Below, piece after piece: positions 8,107-16,082 of a stretch of DNA of 64,000 nt. The position numbers and the translations under genes are program-made. The stretch is from Persicimonas caeni (GTDB lineage Bacteria > Myxococcota_A > Bradymonadia > Bradymonadales > Bradymonadaceae). The notes below the pieces were generated by a model, which saw only the letters and a list, made by a program, of their open reading frames with translations, had not been told where the DNA came from and made no database searches. Location: NCBI RefSeq assembly GCF_006517175.1, contig NZ_CP041186.1, positions 62,001-126,000 of the forward strand, written 5' to 3'. Within the stretch, counting starts at the first letter, position 1. Every line of letters starts with the position of its first letter.

Positions 8107-10071
8107 ATGGGAAGAAGACGCATAGCAGATGTGCTCCGCAAGGGATGGATGCCGGCGATGGTCGCCGCGCTTGCCTTTGCGGCGCCCCAACTTGTCAGCG
8201 CACAAGAGGTGGCGTCGGCGCAGACCGATAGCACCAAATCAATGGATCAGTGGAAGGCGTGTCTGGATGGCGCCGCTCCGTCGACGCAGAACGTCGCCCC
8301 GGGCAGCGTGACGCAGGCCACCGGCCAGCCCATCGTGCTCGACGCCGATCCGCACACCGACGAGATCGTCTTCGACTTCGACGACGACGTCGACAACGCC
8401 GACATCGAGGCGTTTGCCCGCCAGCACGGCCTGCAGGTGCGGCTCAACAGCACGTACAGCGACGCGGCCAACATCTTTGTGGCGCGCGTCGACGAGGGCG
8501 CGGTGCCCTACATCAAAGACTGCCTGGCCCAAAAGGCGCCGGCAGGCCTAATCGAGGCGGCCGAAGAGAATATCAACTACGCGGCGTTCGGCTCGGAGAC
8601 GGCTGACGACACGGCCCCCAACGACCCGCTGTACCAGTTCCAGTGGAACTTCAAGCAGGTCGGCGCCGAGAGCGCCTGGAAGGTCTCGACCGGCCGTGAC
8701 GTGACCGTGGCGGTCATCGACACCGGCGTGGCCATGGAAAACGCGCCCGACCGCGGGATCACCCGTCCCAAGGACCTCGACGGCACCGAGGGTGTGGCCG
8801 GCTATGACTTCGTCGACGACGACGACTTTGCCTGGGACGGCCACGGCCACGGCACCCACGTCGCCGGCACGATCGCCCAGACCACCAACAACGAGTACGG
8901 CGTGGCCGGTCTGGCCTACAACGCCAAGATCATGCCGCTGCGCGTGCTCAACTCGCGCGGCTTCGGCCAGGTCAGCGACATCGCCGACGCGGTGCGCTTC
9001 GCCGCCGACAACGACGCGCAGGTCATCAACATGAGCCTGGGCGGCCCGCTCCCCAGCCTCGTTTTGAGCCGCGCCATCAAGTACGCCTACAACAAGGGCG
9101 TGACGATCGTGGCTGCGGCCGGCAACGGCGGCAAGCGCGCCCCGAGCTACCCGGCCGCCTATGACGGCGTCATCGCCGTGGCTGCCACTCAGTTCGACAA
9201 GAACACCACCTTCTACTCGCAGTGGGGCAAGTACGTCGACATCGCCGCTCCCGGGGGCAACACCCGCGTCGACCAGAACGGCGACGGTCGTCCCGACGGC
9301 GTGATGCAGCAGACGCTCAAAAACGGCGCCACCGACGAGCACGACTTCGTGCTCTACATGGGCACCTCGATGGCCAGCCCGCATGTGGCCGCCGGCGCTG
9401 CGCTGATCATCAGCCAGGGCGTCACCCATCCTGATCAGGTCGAAGAGGTCCTGCAGGACACCGCCGACGACTCGCTTCGGGACCGCTACGACGACGAAAA
9501 GGAGTTCCGCGAGCGCTACGGCGCCGGGCTGATGCAGGCTGACGAGGCCGCCCAGTCCGCGGCGACCACCCAGGGCACTTGGCGCTTTGCCGGCGGCCTC
9601 TTCCTGGCGCTTCTGGCGCTGGTGGGCGTGCGTCGCAAGGACATCTTGGGCGTGGCTGGAGGCATGAAGCCGTCGGTCATCATCACCAGCGTGGTCACTG
9701 CCAGCGGTCTGTTCTTCCTGCCGATGCTCATCGGCGACGGTGGCTGCTTTGGCGGCGTGGTCAGCGCCCTGTCGCACCCGCTGGCCGAGCTCGACTTGGC
9801 CCTGTTCGGACCGGGCGCCCACCAGAACCCGCTTCTGGCGAGCTTCCTGATTCCGCTGCTGGCCGTCGGCCTGCTCGGCGGACACGACAAGATCAAGTAC
9901 GTCGCCTCGGGCCTCGCGCTCGGTATGGCAGGCTTCCTGCTCACCGAGTCGGTGCTGCTCACCTCCGACGTCCAGTGGATTCCGGGCATGAACGTGCTCG
10001 ACCGCGTCTGGCTCGGCTTCAACGGCCTGGTGAGCTTCGCGATCGGTTACTTCAGCCTCAAGCGGGTGTGA
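8107..10071 (+). CDS. Subtilisin-like serine protease (S8) with C-terminal polytopic membrane domain
   Basis: 654 residues from ATG 8107, which follows a GGAG-like box and gives a clean signal peptide ending near LVSA; ATG 8068 is an alternative. The catalytic triad is Asp205 (AVIDTG), His248 (HGTHVAG) and Ser421 (GTSMASPH), with the oxyanion Asn340. Residues 65-165 form an I9-like prodomain. After the protease domain there are about 150 residues with four or five hydrophobic segments (FLALLALVGV, VIITSVVTASGLFFLPMLI, LLASFLIPLLAVGLL, LALGMAGFLL, FNGLVSFAIGYFSL), so the enzyme should be membrane-anchored with its catalytic domain outside the cytoplasm. A polytopic tail on an S8 protease is uncommon. 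A 22-bp hairpin terminator follows at once. Confidence 0.9.
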   Translation: MGRRRIADVLRKGWMPAMVAALAFAAPQLVSAQEVASAQTDSTKSMDQWKACLDGAAPSTQNVAPGSVTQATGQPIVLDADPHTDEIVFDFDDDVDNADIEAFARQHGLQVRLNSTYSDAANIFVARVDEGAVPYIKDCLAQKAPAGLIEAAEENINYAAFGSETADDTAPNDPLYQFQWNFKQVGAESAWKVSTGRDVTVAVIDTGVAMENAPDRGITRPKDLDGTEGVAGYDFVDDDDFAWDGHGHGTHVAGTIAQTTNNEYGVAGLAYNAKIMPLRVLNSRGFGQVSDIADAVRFAADNDAQVINMSLGGPLPSLVLSRAIKYAYNKGVTIVAAAGNGGKRAPSYPAAYDGVIAVAATQFDKNTTFYSQWGKYVDIAAPGGNTRVDQNGDGRPDGVMQQTLKNGATDEHDFVLYMGTSMASPHVAAGAALIISQGVTHPDQVEEVLQDTADDSLRDRYDDEKEFRERYGAGLMQADEAAQSAATTQGTWRFAGGLFLALLALVGVRRKDILGVAGGMKPSVIITSVVTASGLFFLPMLIGDGGCFGGVVSALSHPLAELDLALFGPGAHQNPLLASFLIPLLAVGLLGGHDKIKYVASGLALGMAGFLLTESVLLTSDVQWIPGMNVLDRVWLGFNGLVSFAIGYFSLKRV

Positions 10072-10084
10072 TGGGCTGAGTAGA

Positions 10085-10132
10085 CAAGAAACGACGAAGG
10101 CGGGCTTTCGAGCCCGCCTTCGTCGTTTCTTG
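10085..10132. terminator. Bidirectional hairpin terminator, 22-bp stem with TTCG loop
   Basis: Perfect inverted repeat: arms 10085-10106 and 10111-10132 around a TTCG tetraloop, with A-rich outer left arm (CAAGAAAC) and T-rich outer right arm (GTTTCTTG). It lies between the convergent subtilase and PilZ genes, so it can end both transcripts. A second hairpin with the same outer arms lies at 51353-51399. Confidence 0.85.
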
Positions 10133-10177
10133 TGTGCGCCAAAAGAACCCGAACGCACAAATTGCCGCACGTTTGAG

Positions 10178-10531
10178 TTAGGCCGCAGCCTCGTCGTGGA
10201 AGATCGGCACGTCCGCGATCTGCTGGGCGCGCATCCACTCGCGCAAAAGCTGGAAGTGCCCGTGAGAGATATTCACGAAGCGTACACCCACACAGCCATT
10301 CTCGTCGTAGATCGTCTCGGCGCCCACCCAGATGGGCTCATCTTGGCCGGGAAGCTCGAATTGCAGTCGCACGCGACGTCCCTCGCCGCTTTCGTGGGGC
10401 TCGAGAAGGCGCAGGAACTGCATGCCGTCGAGCGAGATATTGGTCGCCCGGCAGATATTGGTGTGCCCGCCTTCGATTTTATTGAGAATGATGTCGCAAT
10501 CGACACGCTGTTGGTTACGCGCCTCTTCCAT
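10178..10531 (-). CDS. PilZ-domain protein (cyclic-di-GMP receptor candidate)
   Basis: About 117 residues from ATG 10531, chosen because GGAGGT lies 5 bp upstream; the open frame extends 15 codons further. It is a single PilZ domain: an N-terminal NQQRVDCD segment (a reduced form of the RxxxR motif), then NISLDGMQF, which fits the D/NxSxxG motif, then beta-barrel strands (RRVRLQFELPG, GCVGVRFVNI). The first-motif arginines are incomplete, so c-di-GMP binding is likely but not certain. Stand-alone PilZ proteins act on motility or exopolysaccharide. It ends at the bidirectional terminator and faces the small cNMP-binding gene across a 218-bp divergent promoter region. Confidence 0.8.
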   Translation of the reverse strand: MEEARNQQRVDCDIILNKIEGGHTNICRATNISLDGMQFLRLLEPHESGEGRRVRLQFELPGQDEPIWVGAETIYDENGCVGVRFVNISHGHFQLLREWMRAQQIADVPIFHDEAAA

Positions 10532-10749
10532 CGAGGACCTCCATGTCCTTTTTTTTGACTCCATCCGTGGTCGCACGGCGACTCACCGTGCATGTCGTCT
10601 ACGGTGATAGCATGGCCTGGAGGGTCGCCCAAATTTTTCGCCGCGACGAGCTAGACCCACAATCGGCATTGACCTAGACTGGGGCTACGTGAGCGTCGCC
10701 TCGAGGCGGCCGATAGATTCACCTGGGGTCGACACCGAAAAGAGCAAAG

Positions 10750-11184
10750 ATGACAGCAATCATCGAAGAGACCATCAACGAGTCCCCGCTATTCAAGCAT
10801 ATTGGCGACGAATGGAAGCAGCGCTTGGTCGAGTCGGCGCAGCTTCGAGCCTTCGAAGGCGGCGAAGTCATCATCGAGGAAGGTCAGCAAGCCGAGTCCC
10901 TCTTCATCGTCGTGCGCGGTCGCGTACGCGTGTGGACTGAGTCGGACGGCCGCCAGGTCGAGCTCAAGACGCTCGGACAAGGCGCCTATTTCGGCGAGGT
11001 GTCGCTCTTGAGCGGCAAGGAAGCAACGGCGACCGTCGAGGCGAAGACCGATGACGTGACCACCGTGGCGCTCGACCGCTCCGTGTTGCTCGAGCTCTTC
11101 GGCGAGGACGACAAGGTGCGCCGAATGCTCGAAGGCGTCACGCTCGCGCGTGCCAAAGACACCATCGGCAAGGTGCTCAAGTAG
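10750..11184 (+). CDS. Single-domain cyclic-nucleotide-binding protein
   Basis: 144 residues consisting of one cNMP-binding barrel (EGGEVIIEEGQQAESLFIVVRGRVRVW, LGQGAYFGEVSLLSGKEATATVEA) flanked by short helices, with no DNA-binding or catalytic domain. The GEVSLL hinge motif is intact, while the residue expected as phosphate-binding Arg is replaced near KEATA, so the ligand may not be cAMP. Such domains work as small sensory subunits or partners. It stands 39 bp before the lipoprotein gene at 11224, possibly the same transcript. Confidence 0.82.
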   Translation: MTAIIEETINESPLFKHIGDEWKQRLVESAQLRAFEGGEVIIEEGQQAESLFIVVRGRVRVWTESDGRQVELKTLGQGAYFGEVSLLSGKEATATVEAKTDDVTTVALDRSVLLELFGEDDKVRRMLEGVTLARAKDTIGKVLK

Positions 11185-11223
11185 TCACCGGAAGACCGAT
11201 GCGTCTCCAGACCGAGCAGTGAT

Positions 11224-12888
11224 ATGAAGTCCCACCTGCGCCGCCGCACCCCGGCGGCCCTCGTCGCAACGCTGTGCCTCCTACTTTTGGCCGGCTGCGG
11301 CCTCTTCGAAGAAGAGACCTACCACCCGCCTCAGGGCGATGGCCCGTGGATCTTGGTCGATCTGTACCACTCTCGGAAGCAAAACCACGAAGACTACCGC
11401 CTCTCCAAGGGGGACTACGCCTACCAGGGCGTCTTTGGCTGGTACCGCGCCTTCGAACATCTCGAGTCCAACGGTTACAAGTCGCGCACCATCCGCACGA
11501 TGCCGCTGTCCGAGGAGCGTCTCGAAGGCTTCGACGTCTTGTTCATCAACCTGGTCGACGACAAGCGCCCCGATTTCAGCGACGAAGAGATTGGCAATAT
11601 CCAGCGCTTCGTGGAACGAGGCGGCGGGCTCTTTGTCATCGGGGACCACACGAACGTCTACGAGAGCTCGGCGCGCATCAACCCGATCCTCGCCCCGATG
11701 GGCATCGAGGTGGGCTACCACACCGCCATCGACTACCCGCCGGACCACTCGGTGGCGGGCCTTGCCTGGATCATGGTCTTCGACTTCGATCGCCACTACC
11801 TGACGCGCGACGTCGAGATGATCAGCCTGCAGACCGGCGCCCCCGTCTTGGGCGACCATGGCATCGCACGGCTGAGCGAGCGTGGCTTTGGCGACTACTG
11901 GGATCCGGAAGACACATCGGGCTACTACGGCAACTGGCGCTTCGACGGCGACCCCGAGCTCGAGCCCCAGGGGCGGCTTCCCGTCGTCCAGGCACGCGAG
12001 TACGGCGACGGGCGCGTGGTGGTCGTGGGCGACCAGAATATCTTCGGAGACGCCTGGCTCTACTTCGGAGACAACTTCGAGTTTTTGATGAACACGTTCC
12101 AGTGGCTGGCCGGCGCCGAAGACCGCCCTCCCCTGCGCGATGCCCGCCCGGCGGGGTTCAACCTGGGACTCGACATGTCCCACAATGACTTCATGGTCGG
12201 ACGCACCGCCGAAGATGCCTACTACGTCTTCTATGTGAACTTGAATCGCGACCACGCAGTGACCGCCGACGCGCGCATGCAGCTCGAGACCTGGGACGAT
12301 GCGCTGATGTTGCTCGATCCGACCGAGGCGTTCGACGAAGCGGCCATCGACAAGGTGCGCCAGTACTTTCGCGACGGGAAGACAGTCGTGTTGAGTTTGG
12401 AGGCCGATCGCCTGTCGACGGCGTCCGTCGAATTGCTCGCCGAAATTGCCCCGCAGTTTTCGGTGAGCGTCGCCGAGACCCGCTACACGGTCACGGACAC
12501 CGACGCCGATACCTTCGAGAACCTCGACGTGCCGCGGGTCGAAGGCGTGTTCACACTCGAGTCGGAGGCGATGGACGTCGCCGGCCTGGAAGTCTCGGCG
12601 CTGCCGCGCGGGGGCGAAAATGAAGACGAGGGGTTGTCACCATACCTGCTGGAGATAACTTCAGAGTGGGGAGACCCTTTCATCACTGCCCGAAGTGGGG
12701 GAGACGTCGTCGACATCGCTCGCCGCAAGAAGATTGAGGACGGCGAGCTGGTTGTGTTCATCCAAGATGGATTCTTTCGCAACCGCACGCTGGGCCACAG
12801 CGAGACGACGGCTCCAACGGAACAAAACGCCGACGCCGTCGAGTTGCAGTACCGTCTGCTCGACTACTTGAAACGCGCGTCGCCTTAA
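11224..12888 (+). CDS. Lipoprotein with class-I glutamine-amidotransferase-like fold
   Basis: 554 residues. The signal peptide ends in a lipobox (LLLLAGC, Cys25). The following region (ILVDLYHSRKQNHEDY, GFDVLFINLVDDKRPDFSDEEIGNIQRFVERGGGLFVIGDHTNVYES) resembles the DUF4350/ThuA-like flavodoxin fold: a beta strand, a dynamic loop, then a GGG-F-V-I-G turn. The family's catalytic Cys is not present, so this is probably a binding rather than an amidase domain. The second half repeats a similar fold (DALMLLDPTEAFDEAAIDKVRQYFRDGKTVVLSLEADR). Periplasmic or outer-membrane location is inferred. It precedes the metalloprotease cluster by 50 bp. Confidence 0.7.
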   Translation: MKSHLRRRTPAALVATLCLLLLAGCGLFEEETYHPPQGDGPWILVDLYHSRKQNHEDYRLSKGDYAYQGVFGWYRAFEHLESNGYKSRTIRTMPLSEERLEGFDVLFINLVDDKRPDFSDEEIGNIQRFVERGGGLFVIGDHTNVYESSARINPILAPMGIEVGYHTAIDYPPDHSVAGLAWIMVFDFDRHYLTRDVEMISLQTGAPVLGDHGIARLSERGFGDYWDPEDTSGYYGNWRFDGDPELEPQGRLPVVQAREYGDGRVVVVGDQNIFGDAWLYFGDNFEFLMNTFQWLAGAEDRPPLRDARPAGFNLGLDMSHNDFMVGRTAEDAYYVFYVNLNRDHAVTADARMQLETWDDALMLLDPTEAFDEAAIDKVRQYFRDGKTVVLSLEADRLSTASVELLAEIAPQFSVSVAETRYTVTDTDADTFENLDVPRVEGVFTLESEAMDVAGLEVSALPRGGENEDEGLSPYLLEITSEWGDPFITARSGGDVVDIARRKKIEDGELVVFIQDGFFRNRTLGHSETTAPTEQNADAVELQYRLLDYLKRASP

Positions 12889-12938
12889 ACACCTGTGCGC
12901 TTGCGCAGGCCTTGCTGACACCTAGGAGAGGACCCCTC

Positions 12939-13619
12939 ATGAGCCTTCTGCAAAACACGAACTTGCCGGAGAAGATCGCCGCCGTACGCCACAAGCCCGC
13001 GCGCCTGCTGCTCGGCGTGGTCTGCGCCCTGGCCGTGCTGGCTGCCTCGGCGACGGTATGGGCCTCGACCGTACTCAAGCTCGATCTGGAGAGCTTGGTG
13101 GCCAACTCCGAGCAGATCATCGACGGACGGGTGACCAAGGTGCAGAGCAAGGTCGAAGACGGCAAGGTCTACACCTACACCACCGTCGCGGTCGAAGAGG
13201 GGATGAAGGGTGCCACCGACGGCGAAACGGTCACCATCAAGCAACTCGGCGGGCGCACCGACGAGTTGGCGACCTGGGTGCCGGGTGTGCCCCACTTCCA
13301 AGACGGTGAACGAGTGATCGTCTTTCTCGAAAAACCGTCCAGCGACACGCTGCCGGTGGTCACCGGTATGAGTCAGGGGAAATTTCGCGTCTCGCTGGGG
13401 CCGGACAACATCACGCCGTACGTGGTGCCCTACCTGGGCAACATCGCGCTGATGGAGCCGGCTCAACCACAGGTCGACGGCGGGCAAGCGCTTCGCCAGG
13501 GGGATGAGGTGGGCAACTATCAGCCCGCATTGCCGGCCGATCTGTATAAACGCGTCGTGCCGCTCGATGTCTTCAAACAAAACGTCCGTGACGTCATACG
13601 CGGGCAGGGGGAGGAATGA
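12939..13619 (+). CDS. Conserved secreted protein translationally coupled to a matrixin protease
   Basis: 226 residues from ATG 12939 (AGGAGAGG just upstream). One hydrophobic signal segment (LLLGVVCALAVLAASATVWA) is followed by a mixed alpha/beta domain: LDLESLVANSEQIIDGRVTKVQSKVEDGKVYTYTTVAVEEGMKG, then PHFQDGERVIVFLEK and MSQGKFRV. This looks like a small beta-barrel domain; I do not know a functional name for it. Its stop overlaps the start of the following matrixin gene (ATGA at 13616-13619), so the two are made together; it may be an inhibitor, chaperone or pilot for that protease, by inference from coupling only. Confidence 0.72.
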   Translation: MSLLQNTNLPEKIAAVRHKPARLLLGVVCALAVLAASATVWASTVLKLDLESLVANSEQIIDGRVTKVQSKVEDGKVYTYTTVAVEEGMKGATDGETVTIKQLGGRTDELATWVPGVPHFQDGERVIVFLEKPSSDTLPVVTGMSQGKFRVSLGPDNITPYVVPYLGNIALMEPAQPQVDGGQALRQGDEVGNYQPALPADLYKRVVPLDVFKQNVRDVIRGQGEE

Positions 13620-14527
13620 ATGTAACAACTCGGGGGATGCTCTTTTTGGTCGGCTTGGCTGCCACGATGCTGGGCCCTGCCTCGGCACTGGGCTTCCAGC
13701 AAACGATGACCTGTACGCAGTCGGGTCTATATGCCTGTGAGCCAGGCGAGGAGCCCAAGGCCGTCCATTGGAACGCTCGATGCGTGCGTTATCGCATCAA
13801 CGAGAACGGCACCAACAACTTCACGCGCACGTCGAAGGATGTACCGGCCATCGAAGAGCTTCGCCGGTCGGTGGCGCAATCGTTCGCCGCCTGGACGCAG
13901 GTGCCTTGCAGCGACATGACGCTGGTCGACGGGGGTCTGACCAGCCACACGAACGCCAATTTCGATCCCAAAGAGCCCGACCAGAACAGCAACCTGGTCA
14001 TCTGGCGCGACCAGGGGTGGTCGCAAGTCGCCAGCGCTCGAGCGTTCGCGCTGACAAGCGTGACGTTCAACCCGCGCAATGGGGTCATTGCCGACGCCGA
14101 CATCGAGGTCAACACCGAGTTCTACAAGTTCTCGGCCGGCGAGGAGCCCAAGGCCAACCACGTCGACATGCGCAATACGATGACCCACGAGGTCGGGCAT
14201 TTCATCGGCCTGGACCACACCGAGGTTAGGGAGGCGACCATGTTTAGCACCGCTCCCGTCGGTGAAACGGCCAAACGCTCGCTCCACCCCGACGATATCG
14301 AGGGACTGTGCACCACCTACCCGTCGAGCGGTGAGGAGACACAGCGGCAGTGCAACAGCGCCAGCGACTTCCCGTCGGGCGATGACCTCGATCTCGACGG
14401 CGGCGTCTGCACGGTCACCGGCATCGATGCTTCCCCGCCCTCCTCGATGGCGCTGGCGCTGCTGAGCATCCTCGGACTGCTCGGGCTGGCCGCACACCGA
14501 AAGACCGCAACCCCTTGTAAACACTAG
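13616..14527 (+). CDS. Matrixin-type zinc metalloprotease with MYXO-CTERM-like tail, paralogue 1
   Basis: 303 residues with a signal peptide. The zinc site is HEVGHFIGLDH (His191, Glu192, His195, His201) followed by the Met-turn at Met209 (EATMF), the metzincin signature of matrixins. The N-terminal half has paired Cys (TCTQSGLYACEPGE, WNARCVRYRIN). The C-terminus carries CTVTG, then a Pro/Ser spacer, a hydrophobic helix (MALALLSILGLLGLAAH) and basic residues, the layout of MYXO-CTERM-type sorting tags that anchor proteins at the cell surface. Start overlaps the upstream gene by 4 bp. Substrate unknown; an extracellular role is expected. Confidence 0.87.
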   Translation: MNVTTRGMLFLVGLAATMLGPASALGFQQTMTCTQSGLYACEPGEEPKAVHWNARCVRYRINENGTNNFTRTSKDVPAIEELRRSVAQSFAAWTQVPCSDMTLVDGGLTSHTNANFDPKEPDQNSNLVIWRDQGWSQVASARAFALTSVTFNPRNGVIADADIEVNTEFYKFSAGEEPKANHVDMRNTMTHEVGHFIGLDHTEVREATMFSTAPVGETAKRSLHPDDIEGLCTTYPSSGEETQRQCNSASDFPSGDDLDLDGGVCTVTGIDASPPSSMALALLSILGLLGLAAHRKTATPCKH

Positions 14528-14645
14528 ACTTGCTAGACTTCACCCCTCAGTTATCGTACCCTCGCCCGCGCGATGTTGGAACCCCTCCAGCGTCGCGCAT
14601 CTTTTTTTAAAGCTGCAAGCTAATGTTGTCGCACCAAAATAATTA

Positions 14646-14657
14646 AAGAAATTTCTT
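14646..14657. promoter_or_regulatory. 12-bp perfect palindrome in AT-rich gap before matrixin paralogue 2
   Basis: AAGAAATTTCTT, perfectly self-complementary, in the only strongly AT-rich stretch of this gap and 43 bp before the TTG start of the second matrixin gene. Position and symmetry suit a dimeric regulator site, but AT-rich palindromes also arise by chance. No clear -10 box could be assigned beside it. Confidence 0.3.
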
Positions 14658-14700
14658 GGCTGTGTCGATGCGTTGTACGTGAAGGTCACTGGGAGTCCCG

Positions 14701-15633
14701 TTGTCCCCGAAGTACATGAAGTTCACGCAGCTCGCAGCATTTTGTTTCATCGTGACCGCGCTCTCGGTAGCGACTCCTGACCTAGGTTGGAGCTACGCCC
14801 AAAACCAGACGTGCGGGGGTGGTCGACAACCGTGTCGACCCAACGAAGACGCCCACCCCATCGTGTGGGACCGCACGTGTGTGCTCTATTACCTCGACCG
14901 GGCGGGCTCAGAAGACTTCGAGGCCGGTCCGGACGGTGGCGCGGGCGTGACGCTCGAGCGCATCGTCAACGACTCGTTCGACGCTTGGAATGCGCCCAGT
15001 TGCGCGGGCCTCAAGCTCATCTACGGCGGCCAAGTCGACCACGCGGCCGAACTTCCAGGAGAGCGGAGAAACACCGTGCGGTTCAACGTGGACCAATGGA
15101 GGGGATCGGCGACGACCTTCGCCACCACGATTGTGAACTACAACCCGAACACGGGCGTGATCAGCGAAGCCGACATCGTCGTCAACGATCAGTTCTACAA
15201 ATACACTGCTCAACCGACACCCGGCGTCGGTGAGGCCGACCTTCAGAACACCCTCACCCACGAGGTCGGCCACCTGCTCGGTATGGCCCACAGCGACGTC
15301 TCCGAGGCGACGATGTTCGGCTCCGCCGATCTCAGCGAGACCAAAAAGCGTTCGCTGCACAGGGATGACATCGACGGGTTATGTGCACATTATCCTTCTG
15401 AGGAGTACGATTCAACGTGCGGCATGCAAACCGATGAGCCCGACGAGAGTTTCGAGCAGGAATCGGGAAGCGACTCGTTCGAGTGGGGCAAAGATGAAGC
15501 CCCGAAAGACGGAACGGCATGTAGCGTGACGGGCGTGCATCGCTCGGCTATAGTTCCGCCCATGGCGCTCATTTTGGGACTACTCGGAGGGATTCTGTTT
15601 TGGAGGCGAACCGGTCGCTGGAACGACGACTAA
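14701..15633 (+). CDS. Matrixin-type zinc metalloprotease with MYXO-CTERM-like tail, paralogue 2
   Basis: 310 residues from a TTG start preceded by GGGAG; ATG 14716 is an alternative. A signal peptide is followed by the same domain as the upstream paralogue: paired Cys (TCGGGRQPC, WDRTCVLYYL), zinc site HEVGHLLGMAH (His187, Glu188, His191, His197) and Met-turn at Met205 (EATMF). The C-terminal tag repeats the pattern CSVTG, spacer with PP, hydrophobic helix (MALILGLLGGILFW) and RRTGR. An acidic linker (DEPDESFEQESGSDSFEW) separates protease from tag. The gene overlaps the next one by 34 bp. The two matrixins look like an old tandem duplication. Confidence 0.87.
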   Translation: MSPKYMKFTQLAAFCFIVTALSVATPDLGWSYAQNQTCGGGRQPCRPNEDAHPIVWDRTCVLYYLDRAGSEDFEAGPDGGAGVTLERIVNDSFDAWNAPSCAGLKLIYGGQVDHAAELPGERRNTVRFNVDQWRGSATTFATTIVNYNPNTGVISEADIVVNDQFYKYTAQPTPGVGEADLQNTLTHEVGHLLGMAHSDVSEATMFGSADLSETKKRSLHRDDIDGLCAHYPSEEYDSTCGMQTDEPDESFEQESGSDSFEWGKDEAPKDGTACSVTGVHRSAIVPPMALILGLLGGILFWRRTGRWNDD

Positions 15634-16082
15634 CCGACCGCGAGTGCGACCATATCTTCAGGGCCCTGGAGTCGGCCCAGGTCGCACCAAAGGCGCTCTG
15701 CGAGCGCGCCCTCGAGGAGTGTGTGCTCATCCGGCGCACGCCCATGCTCGGCGAGATCCGCGACGCTGCGAGTGTGGTCGCCTACGCCGCTCTCAAAACG
15801 CGCGCCAGCGGCATCACGCTGGGCAACCGCGTCTTTATTCGTCGTGAGTTCTTCAGCGACGACGGCGACATCCCGCTCGATCTCGTCGCCCACGAGGTCG
15901 CCCATGTCGTGCAGTTCCTGCGCGACGGCACCCTTCCCTTTTTGCTGCGCTATGTGCGCGACTACGCCTTCGGGCTGACCAAGGGGCTGGGCGACCGCAG
16001 CGCCTACATGGCCATCCCCTACGAAGTCGAGGCACGCCAGGTCGCCAACGCGCTGCCGCTCTACGTCGTCAGATCGGAGTGA
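15600..16082 (+). CDS. DUF4157-like putative metallopeptidase (HEVAH motif)
   Basis: 160 residues, no signal peptide. It carries HEVAHVVQFLRDG (His98, Glu99, His102), the zinc-binding motif of the DUF4157 group of small peptidase-fold domains, and lacks other recognisable domains. The TTG start at 15600 lies inside the end of matrixin paralogue 2, so translation is probably coupled. The helix before the motif (RTPMLGEIRDAASVVAYAALKTRASGITLGNRVFIR) matches the usual layout where a basic start region precedes the HExxH. The 3' end overlaps the convergent ksgA gene by 22 bp. Enzymatic activity is unproven. Confidence 0.72.
   Translation: MEANRSLERRLTDRECDHIFRALESAQVAPKALCERALEECVLIRRTPMLGEIRDAASVVAYAALKTRASGITLGNRVFIRREFFSDDGDIPLDLVAHEVAHVVQFLRDGTLPFLLRYVRDYAFGLTKGLGDRSAYMAIPYEVEARQVANALPLYVVRSE

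Noticed and set aside
8548-10170. 540-residue minus-strand open frame opposite the subtilase
   Set aside because: Lies fully across a protease with intact catalytic triad and its terminator; composition is that of a codon-shadow.
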